Assembly (NCBI GenBank): GCA_021796015.1
Contig: JAJYOT010000059.1
Span: 1-9,877, forward strand
DNA: 9,877 nucleotides
Origin: a bacterium
GTDB lineage: Bacteria > Elusimicrobiota > Elusimicrobia > UBA1565 > UBA9628
Reading direction: 5' to 3'
In this document: in pieces, positions 6,536 through 9,877 of the stretch
Layout: every line of letters starts with the position of its first letter
Numbering within the stretch: position 1 is the first letter of the stretch
Made by a program: the position numbers and the translations under genes
The notes under the pieces: model-generated
Seen by the model: the letters and a program-made list of their open reading frames with translations, nothing else
Told to the model about the DNA's origin: nothing
Database searches by the model: none

Positions 6536-7438
6536 ATGAAACGAATTATTCTTTTTATTGCCGTTAATTTACTGGTCCTTTTGGTTATTTCTTCCGTCAT
6601 CAGTCTTTTGGGGCTTCAGCCGTGGTTGGGAGCTCGCGGGATTAATTATCAATCTCTTCTCATTATGTGCGCTCTTTTTGGATTCGGCGGCGCTTTTATT
6701 TCGCTTCAGATGTCGCGTTGGATGGCGAAAATGTCTTTGGGAGTTCAGGTGATTGACGCGCAAAATCCCCAAGGAGATTTGGAAGCCCAAATCGTGGCCA
6801 AGGTCCGAAATCTCTGCCAGCGCGCCGGGCTTGAGACCTTGCCGGAAATCGGCGTTTACCAGAGCCCTGAGATCAACGCTTTTGCCACGGGGCCCAGTCG
6901 CCGTCGCGCGCTTCTGGCCATTTCCAGTTCGCTTTTAGAGAACATGGATTCAAGCGCAATCGATGGGGTTATTGGCCACGAAATTTCTCATATCGTCAAC
7001 GGCGATATGGTGACGATGACGCTTTTGCAGGGAGTGGTCAATACCTTTGTTATTTTTGTGTCTCAGATTTTGGCATTCTTAATTGAAAACGCGATGCAGA
7101 AAAGAGAGGATGAGCGCGGGGGAATGGGCTTTATCGCGCAATTTCTTTTAATCAACGCCTTGGAAACGGTGTTGTTTATTTTGGCCTCGCCCGTCATTTA
7201 TTGGTTTTCACGGCGGAGAGAATATGCCGCCGACGCCGGCTCCGCGCGTTTGACGAGCTCTCAGACCATGATTCATGCGCTGGAGTCTCTTCAGACCGCG
7301 CTGTCCGGAGAAGATAACCGCGCTCCGGCTCTTTCGACTTTTAAAATTAACGGACACGGTCGAGGGCTTGTTGCCGCCCTTTTTGCCAGCCATCCACCCT
7401 TGGATGCTCGAATCGAAGCCCTCAAACATCAAAGGTAA
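6536..7438 (+). CDS. htpX: HtpX membrane zinc metalloprotease
   Basis: HtpX is an M48B inner-membrane protease that cleaves misfolded or damaged membrane proteins and works alongside FtsH. The 300 residues are the normal length. Two hydrophobic helices lie at about 4-27 and 38-58, then a cytoplasmic segment with PEINAFATG (about 111-119). The zinc site is GHEISHIVNGD: H148, E149 and H152 form HEXXH, and the third ligand is E229 in RRREYAAD. Two more hydrophobic stretches lie at about 164-184 and 198-224. The C-terminus carries the conserved HPPLDARIEAL. The start ATG has a strong GGGAGG site. It diverges from the response regulator across 106 bp. Its last 17 bp overlap the end of the convergent ACT gene. 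It appears complete and functional. Confidence 0.95.
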   Translation: MKRIILFIAVNLLVLLVISSVISLLGLQPWLGARGINYQSLLIMCALFGFGGAFISLQMSRWMAKMSLGVQVIDAQNPQGDLEAQIVAKVRNLCQRAGLETLPEIGVYQSPEINAFATGPSRRRALLAISSSLLENMDSSAIDGVIGHEISHIVNGDMVTMTLLQGVVNTFVIFVSQILAFLIENAMQKREDERGGMGFIAQFLLINALETVLFILASPVIYWFSRRREYAADAGSARLTSSQTMIHALESLQTALSGEDNRAPALSTFKINGHGRGLVAALFASHPPLDARIEALKHQR

Positions 7439-7832
7439 GACTTTCCAAGACGTTTTTAGCTTTGGGCGTGTTCTCCGCCGCGATGAGAATACGGGTTTGG
7501 TTTCCGCCGACGGCAGTTCCGTAAATAGTGGTGATGTTGACGTGATTATCGGCGAGGGCTTTTGTGATTCTGGAAAGTTCTCCCGGCTTATCGGCTAATT
7601 CAATCGAGAGAAGATTTGTTTCCACGCTGGCAAACCCGGCTTGCGTAAGAATTCCCGAAACGTCCGTTCCTTCCGGAACCGCGACACGGACCAGGCCCGA
7701 ATCATTTGAAATTTCGGAAGCGATGCCGATGAGGTTAACCCCTTGATTGGCGAAAAGCCGCGTCATCGCGGCCAAGGCGCCGGGCCGGTTCGGCATGAAG
7801 ATGCTGAATTGTTTGAGGAGTTCGATTTTCAT
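7422..7832 (-). CDS. Tandem ACT-domain protein, probable amino acid sensor
   Basis: This small cytoplasmic protein of 136 residues is made of two ACT domains and nothing else. ACT domains bind amino acids or similar small ligands at the dimer interface. Domain 1 spans about 7-68 with MPNRPGALAAMTRLFANQGV; domain 2 spans about 76-133 with ADKPGELSRITKALADNHVN. Each has the Pro-Gly turn before the first helix and the later N-(L/I) beta strand typical of the fold. The start chosen is ATG at 7832 (MKIELLKQFS); an in-frame TTG at 7862 would run into the divergent gene's start and is unlikely. No Shine-Dalgarno sequence is visible, so a very short leader is possible. It lacks a catalytic domain, so it is regulatory or ligand-binding; the target and ligand are unknown. 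Confidence 0.88.
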   Translation of the reverse strand: MKIELLKQFSIFMPNRPGALAAMTRLFANQGVNLIGIASEISNDSGLVRVAVPEGTDVSGILTQAGFASVETNLLSIELADKPGELSRITKALADNHVNITTIYGTAVGGNQTRILIAAENTPKAKNVLESLTFDV

Positions 7833-7864
7833 TGTTTTTATTCTATCATAAGAGACGAACAATT
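7833..7864. promoter_or_regulatory. 32-bp divergent promoter gap with back-to-back -10-like boxes
   Basis: The only space between the divergent ACT and RDD genes. TATCAT (7843-7848, plus) and TATGAT (7849-7844, minus) overlap almost exactly, so one symmetric AT-rich core could serve as a -10 box in both directions. Any -35 sites would lie inside the coding ends. Minus-strand transcripts would be nearly leaderless. I found no convincing -35 hexamers. Confidence 0.3.
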
Positions 7865-8683
7865 ATGGAACAGGGAAGCTCTAAAGACCAGGTTTTGACT
7901 CCGGCGACAATCAATGAGCGGTTTATCGCTTACGTTTTGGACTTAATACCCTTCCTTCTGGGCTGGACGTTGAGTTTATGGGTCATGGCGCATGCTTATT
8001 CGTGGCCTATTTTTTTAACTCCGATGAAGGTTTCAGCTTGTTGGGTTTTTCTCTATGGAGTCTATCAGCTGGTTGGGGTGCATAAGGGCGGGACCATCGG
8101 CAAGAGGCTGATGGGAATTGTCGTAGTTGACGGCAATGGAGGTCATCCCGGCTTTTTGCAGTCTTTGATTCGGGCGTTCGGCCAAATCTTAAGCTCGGTT
8201 TTTTTTAATTTCGGCTTCTGGTTCGCTTTTTTTCGCTCGGATTCGAGAACGCTTCATGATCTCTTGTCCGGGACTTTTGTGGTTCAATTGCGCCCTAAAA
8301 GTCGGGGGGAGTCCAACGCGCTTTTCTTGGCGGCGGTTTGCGTCCTTGTTTTCATTTATGGGCTCTTGATTCATGGGCTTTTTTCGGCGTCGAGTTTTAA
8401 CAACCAAGAAAAAATCAAAAAATCCGCGGACGCCCTCTATTTGCTCGCCAAAATTGAAGACGATTATAAATCTCAGCATGGAACTTACACGGATTCCTTG
8501 GCCGATTTGGCCCAGGCGAGCGGCAATGCCGATGAATTTAGAAATGCGTTGGAGAGAATGTTTGAACCCGATCATTTTCAGATGCGCGCGGGAAGGGATG
8601 TCTATTGGATTTCCGCTGTTTGCCTGGATCACAGTCATACGCGCTTGATTGTGGAAGGCCCGCCGCCGAGAGTTCACCGCTGA
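7865..8683 (+). CDS. RDD-family membrane protein with extra pilin-like C-terminal domain
   Basis: The 272 residues start at the ATG at 7865, placed after AGAGACG; an in-frame ATG at 7832 overlaps the divergent gene's start and would add 11 residues, so I reject it. The RDD domain covers about 15-145: ERFIAYVLDLIP (the Arg and Asp of the name), GTIGKRLMGIVVVD and LHDLLSGTFVV. Hydrophobic helices lie at about 20-43, 49-70, 105-123 and 152-174. RDD proteins are membrane proteins, some linked to ion transport or envelope stress, mostly of unknown role. After helix 4, about 185-266 is a soluble segment (SADALYLLAKIEDDYKSQHG, TYTDSLADLAQASG, then VYWISAVCLDHS) that resembles the helix-plus-GxY pattern of type IV pilin/pseudopilin globular domains. 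Topology would place it on one face of the membrane. It overlaps the next gene by TGATG. Its function is unknown. Confidence 0.82.
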   Translation: MEQGSSKDQVLTPATINERFIAYVLDLIPFLLGWTLSLWVMAHAYSWPIFLTPMKVSACWVFLYGVYQLVGVHKGGTIGKRLMGIVVVDGNGGHPGFLQSLIRAFGQILSSVFFNFGFWFAFFRSDSRTLHDLLSGTFVVQLRPKSRGESNALFLAAVCVLVFIYGLLIHGLFSASSFNNQEKIKKSADALYLLAKIEDDYKSQHGTYTDSLADLAQASGNADEFRNALERMFEPDHFQMRAGRDVYWISAVCLDHSHTRLIVEGPPPRVHR

Positions 8684-9570
8684 TGAAACTGGTCATTGCG
8701 GGGGGAACGGGTTTCATCGGAGAACAGTTGCGGAAGGTTGCGGTTGCCCAGGGCCATGAGACCGTGGTTTTATCCCGGAATTCTCATCAGGCGTTTCCTA
8801 CCGCCGTCTGGGATGGAAGAAGCTCCGGAGAATGGCAATCCGCCATTGAAAAAGCGGACGCGGTCATTAATTTGTGCGGAGAGTCCATTGTCAATGGGCG
8901 CTGGAATCCGCGCCGAAAAAAGCAAATTTATGACAGCCGAATTCTTTCTACGCGCGCCCTGGTCGCGGCCATTTCCCAGACTCAAGAAAAGCCCAAGGTT
9001 TTCATCAATGCTTCAGCTTGCGGTTTTTACGGAGACCGGGCCGATGAGGAACTGAGCGAATCTTCAAGGTCGGGCGATGATTTTCTCGCGAAATTGTGCG
9101 TGGATTGGGAGAGAGAAGCCTTGATGGCCCAGAGTTTGGGCGTGCGCACGGCGTGTCTTCGTATGGGAATCGTTTTGACGCGGGAAGGCGGAGCCTTAAG
9201 ACGAATGGCTGTTCCTTTTCGCTGGGGACTGGGCGGACGTTTAGGGAGCGGGCGTCAATGGATGAGTTGGATTACTCTTGAGGATTTGATCGCCATGATT
9301 TTTTTCTTGATTAGTTCTGACATTTTAGGGCCGGTCAATGCGGTTTCGCCCCAGCCAGTTCAGAATGCCGATTTTACGCTTTCTTTCGCGAAAGGCCTTC
9401 AAAAGCCGGCTTGGACGGTTATTCCCGGCTGGGCTTTAAGGCTAGCAGTCGGCGAGGTCTCCTCCGTCATTTTATCCAGTCAAAGGGTCTTTCCAAAGAA
9501 AATAGAGTCCGCGGGCTTTAAATTTAAATTTGAAACCCTCTCTTCGGCCCTCGATTCCTTACTGAAATAG
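8683..9570 (+). CDS. TIGR01777/YfcH-type NAD(P)-binding epimerase-like protein
   Basis: This 295-residue member of the extended short-chain dehydrogenase/reductase superfamily is of the type named YfcH in E. coli. The Rossmann-fold glycine motif GGTGFIG is at residues 7-13. Family hallmarks follow: AVINLCGESI, WNPRRKKQIYDSRILSTRAL, FINASACGFYGDRADEELSE, CVDWEREAL, LRMGIVLTREGGAL, the membrane-distal WMSWITLEDLI, and a C-terminal region with GPVNAVSPQPV and SSQRVFPKKI. The start is ATG at 8683, overlapping the RDD stop as TGATG; an in-frame ATG 78 bp upstream would lie wholly within the RDD gene and add 26 non-homologous residues. The natural substrate of this family is unknown; despite the name, epimerase activity is not established. 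Coupling to the RDD gene suggests joint expression. Confidence 0.92.
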   Translation: MKLVIAGGTGFIGEQLRKVAVAQGHETVVLSRNSHQAFPTAVWDGRSSGEWQSAIEKADAVINLCGESIVNGRWNPRRKKQIYDSRILSTRALVAAISQTQEKPKVFINASACGFYGDRADEELSESSRSGDDFLAKLCVDWEREALMAQSLGVRTACLRMGIVLTREGGALRRMAVPFRWGLGGRLGSGRQWMSWITLEDLIAMIFFLISSDILGPVNAVSPQPVQNADFTLSFAKGLQKPAWTVIPGWALRLAVGEVSSVILSSQRVFPKKIESAGFKFKFETLSSALDSLLK

Positions 9571-9598
9571 GCGTGATTTTTTCATTCATAATTAGCCC

Positions 9599-9627
9599 TT
9601 GACTTTGCCTTAATCAAGCATTAACCT
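9599..9627 (+). promoter_or_regulatory. Candidate sigma-70-like promoter for the last gene
   Basis: TTGACT (9599-9604; five of six to the -35 consensus) is followed after exactly 17 bp by TAACCT (9622-9627), which keeps the key first TA and final T of a -10 box. It lies 29 bp after the epimerase stop and points at the gene from 9789. Start of transcription would be about 9634. Confidence 0.45.
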
Positions 9628-9651
9628 ATTGCTAGGCCGAAAACCTAAAAA

Positions 9652-9676
9652 AGGCGTAAAAATGCCTATGCTTTTT
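9652..9676 (+). terminator. Weak hairpin with T-run, possible terminator or attenuator
   Basis: AGGCGT (9652-9657) and ATGCCT (9662-9667) pair as six bp (one G-U) around an AAAA loop; five T follow at 9672-9676 after a 4-nt gap. The short stem makes it a weak intrinsic terminator for the epimerase gene or a conditional one in the downstream leader. The right arm can instead pair as AATGCC (9661-9666) with GGCATT (9696-9701), a perfect 6-bp stem that would break the first hairpin. Confidence 0.3.
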
Positions 9677-9731
9677 CTTCGCAATTTTTAGAGACGGCAT
9701 TGTCCCGATTCTGAGATTATGAGGGAGGGGA

Positions 9732-9770
9732 CTAGGTCTTTTGGCCGGGTCTCCTCTAGGACCTTTGGCC
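9732..9770 (+). repeat. Two near-identical 15-bp direct repeats, 24 bp apart
   Basis: CTAGGTCTTTTGGCC (9732-9746) and CTAGGACCTTTGGCC (9756-9770) match at 13 of 15 positions. Each can fold as a tiny hairpin: GGTC-TTTT-GGCC in the first, GG-CC/GG-CC with one mismatch in the second. Around the first, GAGGGGAC (9725-9732) pairs with GTCTCCTC (9749-9756) as an 8-bp stem with one G-U. A degenerate inverted third copy (AGGTTTTCGGCC on the minus strand) is at 9637-9647. The second repeat ends 18 bp before the ATG at 9789. Confidence 0.7.
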
Positions 9771-9788
9771 CATGTCTTAAAATTGAAA

Positions 9789-9877
9789 ATGGTTTATCCT
9801 AAGAGTGTGAAAGAGAAATTGCTTAAACGCGGATTGGCCTCAATGTTGGCCCTCTCCTTGGGGCTTTTATGGCCGGG
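9789..9877 (+). CDS. N-terminus of a probable exported protein, cut by window edge
   Basis: An open frame of 29 codons runs from ATG at 9789 to the right edge. The visible residues form a classic signal-peptide pattern: a basic region (KSVKEKLLKR) followed by a hydrophobic core (LASMLALSLGLLWPG). No cleavage site or lipobox is reached. There is no strong Shine-Dalgarno sequence; an in-frame GTG at 9807 is an alternative start. The product is unknown. It is preceded by the repeat-bearing leader at 9571-9788 and has its own promoter candidate, so it is probably regulated apart from the epimerase gene. Confidence 0.55.
   Translation, partial: MVYPKSVKEKLLKRGLASMLALSLGLLWP

Larger units (their letters stand above)
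9571..9788 (+). other. Intergenic leader region before the last gene
   Basis: This 218-bp stretch has no long open frame. It holds, in order, a promoter-like pair (9599-9627), a degenerate inverted copy of a repeat (9631-9648), two alternative hairpins (9652-9667 or 9661-9701), and two direct repeats (9732-9770), and a 27-codon open frame from 9719. The order suggests a 5' leader of about 150 nt for the gene at 9789 rather than empty spacer. I cannot match it to a riboswitch class I know. Confidence 0.45.

Noticed and set aside
7833..7862. Longer ACT protein from TTG at 7862 and longer RDD protein from ATG at 7832
   Set aside because: Both extensions fill the only divergent gap and add non-conserved residues; the inner ATG starts begin at the domain-typical N-termini.
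8189..8677. 162-codon minus-strand open frame
   Set aside because: Antisense to the RDD gene; composition is Arg/Lys-rich as expected of a shadow frame, with no recognisable domain.
8605..8682. Upstream in-frame start for the epimerase-like gene
   Set aside because: It adds 26 residues encoded inside the RDD gene before the canonical MKLVIAGGTGFIG N-terminus; the TGATG start is better.
1..9877. CRISPR array, tRNA, rRNA, insertion sequence or phage gene
   Set aside because: No regularly spaced repeats beyond the two copies near 9750, no cloverleaf-like tRNA segment noticed, and no transposase or integrase motifs in any frame.

Overview
The window reads as chromosomal DNA from an uncultured or poorly studied Gram-negative-type bacterium of moderate GC. 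The protein style recalls Elusimicrobiota/Omnitrophota-type lineages: an APC permease with an 'ADGLSSSCYGP' signature, a DUF3417-type glucan phosphorylase and a tandem-ACT protein. That placement is a weak impression, not a result. I see no rRNA, tRNA, CRISPR array, transposase or phage gene. The region is compact and mostly housekeeping.

Layout. From 6429 leftward to the window edge, six genes lie on the minus strand, in transcription order: an orphan NarL/FixJ-type response regulator (5683-6429), an unrecognised membrane-anchored protein (4876-5676), ornithine aminotransferase rocD (3677-4870), alpha-glucan phosphorylase glgP (1500-3647), ribonuclease D rnd (350-1465, true start probably 1499) and the 5' part of an APC-type permease (1-286). 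Gaps inside the first five genes are 0 to about 30 bp, so they are probably one operon mixing regulation, nitrogen and carbon catabolism and RNA processing. Divergent from the regulator is htpX (6536-7438, plus), whose 3' end overlaps the tail of a convergent tandem-ACT-domain gene (7422-7832, minus). Only 32 bp away, a plus-strand pair begins: an RDD-type membrane protein with an extra C-terminal domain (7865-8683), translationally coupled through TGATG to a TIGR01777/YfcH-type NAD(P)-binding epimerase-like protein (8683-9570). After a 218-bp gap that looks like a structured leader, the window ends in the first 29 codons of a probable exported protein (9789 onward).

Points most worth a second look: (1) a run of nine G at 1473-1481 that puts rnd out of frame with a perfectly placed ATG touching the glgP stop; one base fewer restores a better N-terminus (phase variation or sequence error). 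(2) A probable one-base frameshift near 19-23 in the permease, just where the family has its glycine-rich motif. (3) The 9571-9788 leader: a promoter-like pair, two mutually exclusive hairpins, two near-identical 15-bp direct repeats 24 bp apart and a degenerate inverted third copy. (4) A 7-bp inverted repeat between promoter and start codon of the response regulator. (5) An RDD membrane domain fused to a region resembling the globular part of type IV pilins/pseudopilins.

I found no multi-gene defence, secretion or biosynthetic system. The best candidate for something undescribed is the leader RNA/repeat element before the last gene.
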